DNA of 64,000 nt from contig CAVPLC010000108.1 of assembly GCA_963705835.1 (NCBI GenBank), positions 5,919 through 69,918 of the forward strand, in the 5' to 3' direction. The notes under the pieces were generated by a model that was not told the DNA's origin, did no database searches, and worked only from the letters and a program-made list of their open reading frames with translations. Positions 40,165 through 48,592 of this stretch are shown here, piece by piece. The DNA comes from Palsa-504 sp963705835 (GTDB lineage Bacteria; Actinomycetota; Actinomycetes; Streptosporangiales; Streptosporangiaceae). Position 1 is the first letter of the stretch, and the number at the start of each line of letters is the position of its first letter. A program made the position numbers and the translations under genes.

Positions 40165-41571
40165 ATGCACGTGGTCATGATCGGCGGCAGCGACGCCGGG
40201 ATCACCGCCGCCCTGCGGGTCCGCGAACTGGACCCCGGCGCCGATGTCACGGTGGTCCTTGAGGACGCCTACCCGAACTTCTCCATCTGCGGCATCCCCT
40301 ATTACGTCTCCGGCGAGGTCACCCACTGGCGCAACCTGGCCCATCGCACCCTGGCCGACCTGGAAGCCGCAGGGATGCGGCTGCGGCTGGATACCACCGC
40401 GCGGCGCATCGACGTGCCCGGCCGCAAGCTGCTGATCACCTCGACCGACGGCGGCGAGGAACTGCTCGGCTACGACAAGCTCGTCATCGGCACCGGCGCG
40501 GTCCCGGTCCGGCCCCCCATCAGCGGGCTGGCCGGGCCCGGCGCGCTGGCCCCGGCCGACGGGGTGCACCTGCTGCACTCGATGGGCGACACGTTCGCCG
40601 TCATGGCGACTCTGGAGCAGGCCGCCCCGGCCAGCGCGGTCATCGTCGGCGGCGGGTACGTCGGCCTGGAGATGGCCGACGCCCTGACCGTCCGCGGCCT
40701 GGCCGTCACCCAGATGGAACAGCTACCCGAGGTGCTGCCCACCGTCGACCCGGAGCTTGGCGCGCTGGTCCACGCCGAACTGGCCGCCCATGGCGTGCAG
40801 GTGCTGACCGGCACCACCGTCCACGCCATCAGCAAGGCCCCGCCTGGAGGATCAGGGCGGCTGCAGGTCCAGGCCACTGCGGCCGAGGGCACGGCCGTCA
40901 CCCGCGCGGCGGACATGGTGCTGGTGGTTGTCGGGGTGCGGCCCGAGACCACCCTGGCCGCCGACGCCGGAGCTACGCTCGGCGCCCGGGGCGCGATCGC
41001 GGTCGACCGCGGCATGCGGACCAACCTGCCCGATGTCCTGGCCGCCGGGGACTGCGTCATCACCCATCACCGGCTGCTCGGGGTGACCTGGCTGCCGCTG
41101 GGCACCACCGCGCACAAGCAGGGCCGGGTCGCCGGCGAGAACGCGCTCGGCGGGAACCGGCAGTTCGCCGGCAGCCTCGGCACCCAGGTGGTGAAGATCT
41201 TCGACCAGGCCGCCGCCCGGACCGGGCTGCGCGACCACGAAGCCCGAGCGGCCGGGTTCGACCCGGTCACCGTCGGCTCCCAGGCCGATGACCACAAGGC
41301 CTACTACCCCGGCAGCCACCGCATTACCATGCGCGTCACCGGCGACCGGACCACCGGCCGGCTGCTCGGCCTGCAGCTGTTCGGGCACAAGCACGCGGAG
41401 ATCGCCAAGCGCATCGACATCGCCGCCACGGCGATCTTCAACCAGATGACCGTCGACGCGGTCAGCGACCTGGACCTGTCCTACACCCCGCCGCTGGGCA
41501 GCCCCTGGGAGGCGGTCCAGATGGGCGCCCAGGCCTGGACCCGTAGTGTCCGGGCCACCCAGCAGCACTAA
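40165..41571 (+). CDS. FAD/NAD(P)-dependent CoA-disulfide-reductase-like oxidoreductase
   Basis: The protein has 468 residues. FAD-binding GGSDAGITAALRVRE, active-site segment FSICGIPYYVSG with the redox Cys, second Rossmann VIVGGGYVGLEMADAL, FAD contact NLPDVLAAGDC and the C-terminal dimerisation domain place it in the CoADR/NADH-oxidase group of pyridine nucleotide-disulfide reductases. In the ars locus it may supply reduced thiols for arsenate reduction (inference). It starts 12 bp after the aquaporin gene and is probably cotranscribed with it. Confidence 0.86.
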   Translation: MHVVMIGGSDAGITAALRVRELDPGADVTVVLEDAYPNFSICGIPYYVSGEVTHWRNLAHRTLADLEAAGMRLRLDTTARRIDVPGRKLLITSTDGGEELLGYDKLVIGTGAVPVRPPISGLAGPGALAPADGVHLLHSMGDTFAVMATLEQAAPASAVIVGGGYVGLEMADALTVRGLAVTQMEQLPEVLPTVDPELGALVHAELAAHGVQVLTGTTVHAISKAPPGGSGRLQVQATAAEGTAVTRAADMVLVVVGVRPETTLAADAGATLGARGAIAVDRGMRTNLPDVLAAGDCVITHHRLLGVTWLPLGTTAHKQGRVAGENALGGNRQFAGSLGTQVVKIFDQAAARTGLRDHEARAAGFDPVTVGSQADDHKAYYPGSHRITMRVTGDRTTGRLLGLQLFGHKHAEIAKRIDIAATAIFNQMTVDAVSDLDLSYTPPLGSPWEAVQMGAQAWTRSVRATQQH

Positions 41572-41603
41572 CCCGCTCCGGACCCTCAAATACAGGAGCA
41601 GCC

Positions 41604-42754
41604 ATGTCAGGGCACCACGCTCGGGCCGGTCTTCAGCCTCGCCATCCGGCCCGCCCGGCCATCGCGGCCGCCGCCGCGGCGATCATCGTCCTGGCCGTCG
41701 GCGCCTGCACCAGCTCGACCACCGTGAGCATCGCGGCGTCGGGGTAGCCGCGGCCAGCCTCGGCCCCGGCGGCCACCCGCCCACCCTCAGCGGATCCGGC
41801 TCGACGTTCGACGCCCCGTTCTTCGCCGTGGCCTTCGCCCGGTACCAGCAGCAGCACCCAGGCGTGACCATCGGCTATTCCGCCGTGGGCAGCAGCGCGG
41901 GCATCGCCGCTTTCAGTGCTCGCCAGGTCAACTTCGGCGCCTCCGACGTACCCATGACCGCCAGCGAGCAAGCCGCCGCCACCGGCGGCCCCGTCACTCA
42001 GGTGCCCGTCGACCTGGGCGGCGAAGGCGTGGTCTACAACCTCAGCTTCCCGGCCGGCGCCCGGCTGCACCTGACCGGCCCGGTGCTCGCGGCCATCTTC
42101 CTCGGCCACATCACCCACTGGAACGACCCGGCCATCACGGCCCTCAACCCAGGCCTGTCCCTCCCGCCCGCCGCGATCACCGTCGTGCACCGCTCCGACG
42201 GCAGCGGCACCACCTACATCTTCAGCAACTACCTGTCCAGCGTCGACCCCGCCTGGGCCGCCAAGGTCGGCACCGGCAAGACTCTCAACTGGCCGGCCGG
42301 GGAAGGCGCCGAAGGCAACGGCGGCGTGGTCACCGAAGTGAACCGCACCCCGTTCTCCATCGGCTACGTCGAGGAGGCGTATACCCAGGGCCTGCTGCTG
42401 CCGTTCGCCGCGATCCGCAACCAGGCCGGGAACTACGTGATCCCGTCCGCCCAAACGGTCGCCGCCGACGCCGCCCAGAAACCCGCCATCACCCCGACCG
42501 ACTTCTCCATCGTCAACGAGCCTGGCACCAGCAGCTACCCGATCAGCGGGTACAGCTGGGCGCTGATCTACACCCGCCAGACCAGCCAGGCGACCGGAAC
42601 GGCTCTGGTCGCCATGCTGGACTGGCTTACCCATGACGGCCAGGCCTATGCCGCCCCGAACGGTTACGTGCCTCTGCCACCACAGATCCAGCAACTCGCC
42701 CGCACCATGCTCCAGCAGATCACCGGCCCCACCGGCACACAGCTCCTAAGCTGA
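41604..42754 (+). CDS. pstS: Phosphate-binding lipoprotein PstS, first copy, one frame change
   Basis: ATG 41604 has AGGAG 5 nt upstream and encodes a lipoprotein signal with lipobox AVGAC. That frame hits TAG at 41745, while the mature domain lies in another frame from about 41741: TLSGSGSTFDAPFFAVAFARYQQQHPGVTIGYSAVGSSAG, FGASDVPM, ITHWNDPAI, VVHRSDGSGTTYIF and the C-terminal half. A missing G in GGGG (41741-41744) explains it. PstS delivers phosphate, or arsenate by mimicry, to PstCAB. It is the last gene of the ars block and the first of the phosphate block, 32 bp after the flavoenzyme. Confidence 0.85.
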
Positions 42755-43072
42755 CCGCGGCCTCCATGCTTGTCATGCCGCTGCGCCTAATGCGGGTTAC
42801 TCTGTAAAGGTCGGCCATCCCTCAGGGTCACATGCGCAGTCCCACGATCCGGGACAGTCCTCGTGGCAAGACCCGGCCGCTTAGGCGCAGGCCAGAGTGC
42901 CACCGAGCCGACACCACTAATTCACCTTCTATCCCCGATTTGTACTCCGTCCGTTCACCCGCAGGTACCGGCTGCGCGGCCAAACTGGACTCGCACGCTA
43001 CGGTTCACAGGCTGACCGGCCGTCCGCGACTGCGCTCATCGCGGCCGGGAAACATAAGAGGGGTACCGAATT
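42755..43072. promoter_or_regulatory. Intergenic region before the second pstS; possible PHO boxes
   Basis: 318 bp without a gene. TTCACC-type heptamers occur at 42921 (TTCACCT), 42953 (GTTCACCC) and 43003 (GTTCACAG), resembling half-units of the actinomycete PhoP box GTTCACC. Their spacing is not the regular 11 bp, so binding is only a possibility. Confidence 0.4.
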
Positions 43073-44181
43073 ATGCATCTTGGACGCAGACAGCGAGTCA
43101 TGACGGCGGCAGCCGCCTTCGTCGCGACCGCGCTCGCTCTCGCCGCATGCTCTTCATCGAGCTCGCCGTCGAGTAGCAGCACCTCATCGTCCACGGCGAG
43201 CAGCAGTACATCGGCGTCGGCGAGCACCAGCCTCAGCGGCACGCTCAACGGAAGCGGATCGACGTTCCAGACTGTCTTCCAGCAGCAGGAAATCTCGAGC
43301 TTCAAGTCGATCGACTCCGGCATCACGGTCAACTACGGCAGCGGCGGCTCGGGAAAGGGACGCACCGACCTGGCCGACAACGTGGTCAACTTCGCCGGCT
43401 CGGACTCGCCGATTCCCGCGGCGGACCTGCACCTATTCAATGGCAAGACGGTGCTGTACTTCCCCGTCATCATCGGCCCGATCACGATGGCGTACAACCT
43501 TACGGGCATCACCAACCTGAAGCTGACTCCGACGGTCATCGCGAACATCTTCCAGGGCAAGCTCACCAAGTGGAACGACCCGGCGATCACGGCGATCAAC
43601 TCGGGGGTCAGCCTGCCCAGCACCCCGATCACCATCGCCGCCCGCTCGGACTCCTCGGGCACGACGCAGAACTTCTCCCTGTTCCTCAAGACGGCCGTGC
43701 CAAGCGTGTGGACGCTCGGAAGCAGCTCGACCATCAAGTGGCCGTCCACGGCTCGCACCGGCGTCGGCAACTGCGGGGTGGCGCAGATCGTCAAGACCAC
43801 CCCCGGGGCCATCGGCTACGTGGACTACGCCACGGCCAAGGCCTCCTCGCTGACAACCGCGTCGGTCATGAACTCTTCCGGCGACTACATCGCGCCCTCG
43901 TCCGCGTCCGCGTCAGCGTCGGCGGCCGGGGTCACCGTCAAGCCGAACCTTACGTTCGCCGCGGTCTGGGGTACGGGCGCGGCCTCGTACCCGATCACCT
44001 ACCAGTCGTGGGACCTGGTCTACGCGGTCGCAGCCGAATGCGAACGACGCGGCGATGCTCAAGGCCTACCTCGGCTACCTGCTCGGCCGGCCAGCAGCAG
44101 CTCGCCAACCTGGGTTACGCACCGCTGCCGTCCAGCATCGACCAGATGGCGGTGGCGCAGCTCAGCCAGATCACCGGTTAG
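43073..44181 (+). CDS. pstS: Phosphate-binding lipoprotein PstS, second copy, two frame changes
   Basis: The signal sequence with lipobox ALAAC is followed by a long Ser/Thr linker and the binding domain (LNGSGSTFQTVFQQQEISSF, FAGSDSPIP, LTKWNDPAITAIN, AARSDSSGTTQNF, GAIGYVDYATA). At about 44036 and again at about 44084 the frame moves by one: the intermediate piece reads NANDAAMLKAYLGYLLG and the last piece GQQQLANLGYAPLPSSIDQMAVAQLSQITG, the expected PstS C-terminus, ending at 44181. About 368 residues once corrected. It is followed by pstC, pstA and pstB. Confidence 0.87.
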
Positions 44182-44237
44182 CCGAGGAGCACCGTGGCGC
44201 AGGCAGATCAGCAGGCGGATCAGACGGGCTTGCCGTC

Positions 44238-45218
44238 GTGAGCGCCGTGACGCAGGTGGATCCGGCCGCCCCGGCCGGATCCACCGACGTCCTGTCGGCC
44301 CGGCGGCCGCTCGGCGACCGCGTCTTCCAGGTCCTCGCGCTCGCGTCCGGCCTGCTGGTGCTGGTGATCCTCGTCTTGATCGCCGTGTCGACCAGCCAGC
44401 AGTCCGCGTCGTGGTTCTCCGCCGAGGGCCTGAAGATCTTCACGAACAACTGGAACCCGGCGGCCAACGACTTCGGCGCGCTGGCCTTCATTTACGGCAC
44501 GGCCATCACCGCGGTGATCGCGGTCATCCTGGCCGTCCCGGTCAGCGTGGGCATCGCGCTGCTGCTGACCGAGGTCGTGCCGTACCGGTGGTCGCGGCCG
44601 ATCGTGTACGTGATCGACCTGCTGGCCGTGGTCCCTTCGGTGGTCTGGGGCCTGTGGGGGATCCTGGTGTTCGCGCCCTGGCTGCAGCACATCTACACCT
44701 CGATCGCCGGGGGCGTCAACGGCGTCCCGGTGCTCGGCCCGCTGTTCGGGCAGCCGGTGAGCGGGGCGAGTTTCTTCACCGCCGGCGTCATCCTGGCCTT
44801 CATGATCACGCCGATCGTGACCTCGCTGTCGCGGGAGGTCATCGCGACCGTGCCGGCCATCGACCGGGAGGGCGCGTACGCGCTGGGCGCCACCCGCCTG
44901 GAGATGATCCGCGGCGCGGTCTGGCCGCACAGCCAGGGCGGCATCGTCGGGTCCGTGCTGCTCGGCCTGGGGCGCGCCATGGGCGAGACGATCGCGGCCG
45001 CGCTGGTGATCGGCGGGTCGCCCGCGATCACGTCGCACCTGTTCGCCCCCGGCTACAGCATGCCCTCGGTCATCGCCAATGAGTTCGGCGAGGCCTCCGG
45101 CGTGTTCCGCGCCGGGCTGATGGGGATAGCCGTGCTCCTGTTCGTCTTGACCATCATCATCAACGTCCTCGCCCGCGGGGTCGTGGAGCGCTCTGCGCGG
45201 CGCAAGAGGGGGGCCTGA
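44238..45218 (+). CDS. pstC: Phosphate ABC transporter permease PstC
   Basis: The protein has 326 residues and about six TM helices. The binding-protein-dependent permease EAA loop is EGAYALGATRLEMIRGAVWPHSQGGIVGSVLLGLGRAMGETIA. A GTG at 44194 with GAGGAG upstream encodes 15 residues (MAQADQQADQTGLPS) and stops at a TGA overlapping GTG 44238. That stub is either a coupling leader or the real PstC N-terminus separated by another one-base change. It forms the membrane channel with PstA. Confidence 0.9.
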   Translation: MSAVTQVDPAAPAGSTDVLSARRPLGDRVFQVLALASGLLVLVILVLIAVSTSQQSASWFSAEGLKIFTNNWNPAANDFGALAFIYGTAITAVIAVILAVPVSVGIALLLTEVVPYRWSRPIVYVIDLLAVVPSVVWGLWGILVFAPWLQHIYTSIAGGVNGVPVLGPLFGQPVSGASFFTAGVILAFMITPIVTSLSREVIATVPAIDREGAYALGATRLEMIRGAVWPHSQGGIVGSVLLGLGRAMGETIAAALVIGGSPAITSHLFAPGYSMPSVIANEFGEASGVFRAGLMGIAVLLFVLTIIINVLARGVVERSARRKRGA

Positions 45219-45267
45219 TGGCCGTAGCCAGCGAGCTCACGAGGGAGGCCCGATGGCCGTAGCCAGC
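45217..45267. repeat. Duplicated pstA start region
   Basis: GATGGCCGTAGCCAGC occurs at 45217-45232 and again at 45252-45267. The first copy gives an ATG overlapping the pstC stop but terminates after 14 codons; the second, preceded by GGGAGG, is the true pstA start. Confidence 0.8.
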
Positions 45268-46149
45268 CAGACGCAGAAGGTCGACCTGCGCGAGCCGGCC
45301 GGCTGGCGGCGCACCAAGGACCGCATCGCGACCATCCTGATGTACACCTCGTTCGTGGTCGTGATCATCCCGCTGGCATTCGTCCTGTTCACGGTGATCC
45401 AGAAGGGCGCCTCCGTCATCGGCTGGTCCTTCCTGACCAGCAACAACATCCCGGGCTACGTGGTGCCGCTCGGCACCGGCGGGATATGGCCCGCGATCCT
45501 CGGCTCGATCGAGATCACGGCCCTGGCCACGGTCATGGCCGTGCCGCTCGGCGTGCTGGGCGCGATCTACACCAACGAGTACGGCGGCAGGGGCCCGCTA
45601 GCCCAGCTCGTGCGGTTCATGGCCGACGTGATGACGGGCGTGCCGTCGATCGTGATGGGCTTGTTCATCTTCTCGATCTGGGTGCTGCACTTCGGCTTCT
45701 CCGGCCTGGCCGCCGCGTTCGCCCTGGGCTGCCTGATGCTGCCGGTGGTGATCCGCTCCAGCGAGGAGATGCTCAAGCTGGTGCCGGACGCCCTGCGCGA
45801 AGGCAGCTACGCCCTCGGCGCCACGAAGTCCCGCGTGGTCATAACCGTGGTCCTGCCCGCCGCCATCGGCGGGATCGTCAGCGGTGCGCTGCTCGCGGTG
45901 GCCCGGGCCGCCGGCGAGACGGCGCCGCTGATCTTCACCATCCTGGGCGGCGTGACCGTGGCGAATTCGAACGTGTTCCACGGCGCCAACACCGCGCTGC
46001 CCCTGTTGATCTTCAACAATGCCACCCAGCCGTACACCGGCGCGGAGGCCCGGGCCTGGGGCTCGGCCCTGACGCTCATCGCGATCGCCTTTATCCTGAT
46101 GATTGCCGCCCGCTTCGTCACCGCCCGATTCGCCAGATACTCGCGCTAG
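45253..46149 (+). CDS. pstA: Phosphate ABC transporter permease PstA
   Basis: The protein has 298 residues with six TM helices. Diagnostic segments are YTNEYGGRGPLAQLVRFMADVMTGVPSIVMGLF, ALREGSYALGATKSRVVITVVLPAAIGGIVSGALLAVARAAGETAPLIFT (EAA loop) and a final TM. It pairs with PstC. GGGAGG lies upstream of ATG 45253. Confidence 0.95.
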   Translation: MAVASQTQKVDLREPAGWRRTKDRIATILMYTSFVVVIIPLAFVLFTVIQKGASVIGWSFLTSNNIPGYVVPLGTGGIWPAILGSIEITALATVMAVPLGVLGAIYTNEYGGRGPLAQLVRFMADVMTGVPSIVMGLFIFSIWVLHFGFSGLAAAFALGCLMLPVVIRSSEEMLKLVPDALREGSYALGATKSRVVITVVLPAAIGGIVSGALLAVARAAGETAPLIFTILGGVTVANSNVFHGANTALPLLIFNNATQPYTGAEARAWGSALTLIAIAFILMIAARFVTARFARYSR

Positions 46150-46156
46150 GAACCTC

Positions 46157-47026
46157 ATGGAACAGTCCGAGCAGGAAACCGTCACCAACCTCCAGCTGCC
46201 CGAGCCGACCCTCGAGCAGCAGCGGGTGGAGTCGGCGCCCGGCACACCCATCTTCGAAGTCAAGAACGCCTCGATGTACTACGGGTCGTTCCGGGCCGTG
46301 ACCAACGTCTCGCTGACCATCTACGAGAACGAGATCACGGCGTTCATCGGGCCGTCCGGGTGCGGCAAGACGACGGTGCTGCGGACGCTGAACCGGATGA
46401 ACGACCTGGTGCCGGGCGCCCGTGTCGAGGGTGAGGTCCGCTACCGCGGCGAGGCGCTGTACGACAAGGACGTGTCGCCCACGGCCGTGCGCCGGCGCAT
46501 CGGCATGGTCTTCCAGAAGCCGAACCCGTTCCCCAAGTCGATCTACGACAACGTCGCCTACGGCCCGCGCATCAACGGCATCCGCAACAAGTCCAGGCTG
46601 AACGAGATCGTCGAGCGCTCGCTGCGCCAGGCCGCGCTGTGGGACGAGGTGAAGAACCGCCTCGGCAACTCGGGCCTGAGCCTGTCCGGCGGGCAGGCGC
46701 AGCGGCTGTGCATCGCCAGGACCCTGGCCGTGGAGCCCGATGTGGTCCTCATGGACGAGCCGGCCTCGGCGCTGGACCCGATCGCGACCGCGGCCATCGA
46801 GGACCTGATGAAGGACATCAAGTCTGAGTACACCATCGTCATCGTCACGCACAACATGCAGCAGGCCACCCGCGTCAGCGACCGCACCGCGTTCTACTCG
46901 GTCCTCATCAACCCCGAGAGCGACACCCGCACGGGCACGCTGGTCGAGTACGACCGGACCGCCGAACTGTTCGGGAACCCGCACGACGACCGCACCAAGG
47001 CCTACGTCACCGGCCGGATGGGCTAA
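46157..47026 (+). CDS. pstB: Phosphate ABC transporter ATPase PstB
   Basis: The protein has 289 residues. Walker A is IGPSGCGKTTVLRTLNRMND, the PstB-specific GMVFQKPNPFPKSIYDNVAYGPR follows, the signature is LSGGQAQRLCIARTL (A for the second Q of the usual LSGGQQQR), Walker B is VVLMDEPASALDPIA and the switch His is in VIVTHNMQQATRVSD. It begins 7 bp after pstA. It energises phosphate import. Confidence 0.96.
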   Translation: MEQSEQETVTNLQLPEPTLEQQRVESAPGTPIFEVKNASMYYGSFRAVTNVSLTIYENEITAFIGPSGCGKTTVLRTLNRMNDLVPGARVEGEVRYRGEALYDKDVSPTAVRRRIGMVFQKPNPFPKSIYDNVAYGPRINGIRNKSRLNEIVERSLRQAALWDEVKNRLGNSGLSLSGGQAQRLCIARTLAVEPDVVLMDEPASALDPIATAAIEDLMKDIKSEYTIVIVTHNMQQATRVSDRTAFYSVLINPESDTRTGTLVEYDRTAELFGNPHDDRTKAYVTGRMG

Positions 47027-47064
47027 ACCGGCCACGGGCCCCGGCACCCAAACCAGGAGCAGAC

Positions 47065-47508
47065 ATGCCCGGAATCCTCGTCGGGGTGGACGGCTCGGAC
47101 CATTCTCGCCAGGCCCTGACCTGGGCGATGCGCGAGGCGTCCCAGCATCATGCCCCGCTGACCGTGCTCGCCGTCCGCCCGCCCGCCGCCCGCCCGGCCA
47201 CCCACATCTTCTGGAACGTGCCCATCCTGGCCGAGGACGAGCGCGATCCGGATGTCGCCCGGGCCGGGGTCCAGGCCTGGGTCGACAAGGCCGCCAGCGA
47301 GGCCGGCGGGCCGGTGCCCGAGATTACCGTGGAGGTGGTCACGGGCGATCCGGCCGAAGAACTCATCAAGGCCTCGCAGGACGCCGACCTGCTCGTCCTG
47401 GGGAGCCGCGGCAGCGGCGGGTTCGCCAAGCTCAAGCTGGGCTCGGTGACCAGCAAGGTCACGCACCACGCGGCCTGCCCCACAGTGGTCGTCCCCCCGC
47501 CCCGCTAG
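47065..47508 (+). CDS. Universal stress protein (UspA family)
   Basis: The protein has 147 residues, one Usp domain: ILVGVDGSDHSRQALTWAMREA, EVVTGDPAEELIKAS and the ATP-binding GSRGSGGFAKLKLGSVTSKVTHHAACPTVVV. AGGAG precedes ATG 47065. Its place between pstB and phoU suggests phosphate-starvation coexpression. Confidence 0.92.
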   Translation: MPGILVGVDGSDHSRQALTWAMREASQHHAPLTVLAVRPPAARPATHIFWNVPILAEDERDPDVARAGVQAWVDKAASEAGGPVPEITVEVVTGDPAEELIKASQDADLLVLGSRGSGGFAKLKLGSVTSKVTHHAACPTVVVPPPR

Positions 47509-47531
47509 GGCACCAACCAGGAGGAACATCC

Positions 47532-48206
47532 ATGGTCGAGCACCGTCAGGAATTCCAGCGCGAGCTTGAGGCCATCGAGGCCAAGGTCATCGAGATGTTC
47601 GCCATGGTCGCCGAGGACCTGCCCGGGGCGACCCGTGCCCTGCTCACCGGCGACAACGAGGTCATCAAGGTGCTGGCCGAGCGCCAGCAGGTCATCAACG
47701 CCCTCTACCCGGAGATCGAGGAACTGGTCAACCGGGAGATCCTGCTGCAGGCGCCGGTCGCCGTCGACCTGCGCTTTCTGCTCTCCGTGCTGCGGATCAT
47801 CCCGGAGCTCGAACGGTCCCACCACCTGGTGGTGCAGATCGCCGCCCGGGCCAACTTCATCCTCAGCGAGGACCTCTCGCCGCGCACCCGCGGGCTCATC
47901 GAGCGCATGGGTACGCTCGCCGCCGAGATGTGGCGCCAGGCCGCGGACTGCTGGTACCAGCGCGACCGCTCCGCCGCGAACGCGCTGCGCACCCGCGACG
48001 ACGAGATGGACGAACTGCACGCCAGCCTGATCGCCGAACTCGCCTCGGGCGGCATGGCTCTCCCCGTCACGATGGAGATGGCCCTGGTCGCGCGCTTCTA
48101 CGAGCGCCTGGGCGACCACGCGGTCAACATCGCCCGCCGGGTGGTCTACCTGGCCGGGCCGCCGTCCGGCCCGGACGAGCCCCCCGGCCCCAGTTACTCC
48201 GAGTAG
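47532..48206 (+). CDS. phoU: Phosphate transport regulator PhoU
   Basis: The protein has 224 residues: two three-helix PhoU bundles. The first includes FQRELEAIEAKVIEMFAMVAEDLPGATRALLTGD and INREILLQAPVAVDLRFLLSVLRIIPELERSHHLV-like text; the second ends MEMALVARFYERLGDHAVNIARRVVYL, the conserved (E/D)RxxDHxxN-type metal motif. AGGAGG precedes the ATG. It moderates Pst activity and the PhoR-PhoP type signal. Confidence 0.94.
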   Translation: MVEHRQEFQRELEAIEAKVIEMFAMVAEDLPGATRALLTGDNEVIKVLAERQQVINALYPEIEELVNREILLQAPVAVDLRFLLSVLRIIPELERSHHLVVQIAARANFILSEDLSPRTRGLIERMGTLAAEMWRQAADCWYQRDRSAANALRTRDDEMDELHASLIAELASGGMALPVTMEMALVARFYERLGDHAVNIARRVVYLAGPPSGPDEPPGPSYSE

Positions 48207-48592
48207 CGCCCGCCCCGCGACACCCGCCGCAGCGTCCCTCAGGGGAGTCCACCGGCCCCACGGGGGCCGCCGCCGCACGTCAGCAACCCGCGAGCAGCCC
48301 AAACCATGCGCCGTTCATCCGGGTAACACGCCGTTCGCCGCCATAAGAGACGCTCTAGCTTGATAAAAAGGTTATCAAGCCTTAACCTCACGGCAGCGAG
48401 GCGTTGTCCCACTCTGCACCGAAAATCAGCGAAGGAGCAACGGGCGTATACGGTGAGTAGTCAAGGCTGACGGTAGATCAGCAGCGGGCGGCGGTGGCGT
48501 GCGACCGCCCGCGCCAGGGCATAAACGCGTAAAGCTCTGGCGAGCGTCACCTCACAACATGAGGGTGCCCCGAGGGCTATGGACGGAAAGGG
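48207..48592. other. Intergenic region between phoU and rny
   Basis: 386 bp with no supported gene. It contains a perfect AT-rich palindrome at 48358-48380 and probably the rny promoter; no riboswitch or tRNA was recognised. Confidence 0.5.
48358..48380. promoter_or_regulatory. Perfect 9-bp inverted repeat, operator or hairpin
   Basis: GCTTGATAA (48358-48366), 5-nt loop, TTATCAAGC (48372-48380). The low GC content argues for a protein-binding dyad rather than a GC-rich terminator; no U-tract follows. Confidence 0.5.

Noticed and set aside
42953..43013. A fully convincing PHO box before the second pstS
   Set aside because: GTTCACC-like units are present but not at the 11-bp spacing of known boxes, so only listed as possible.
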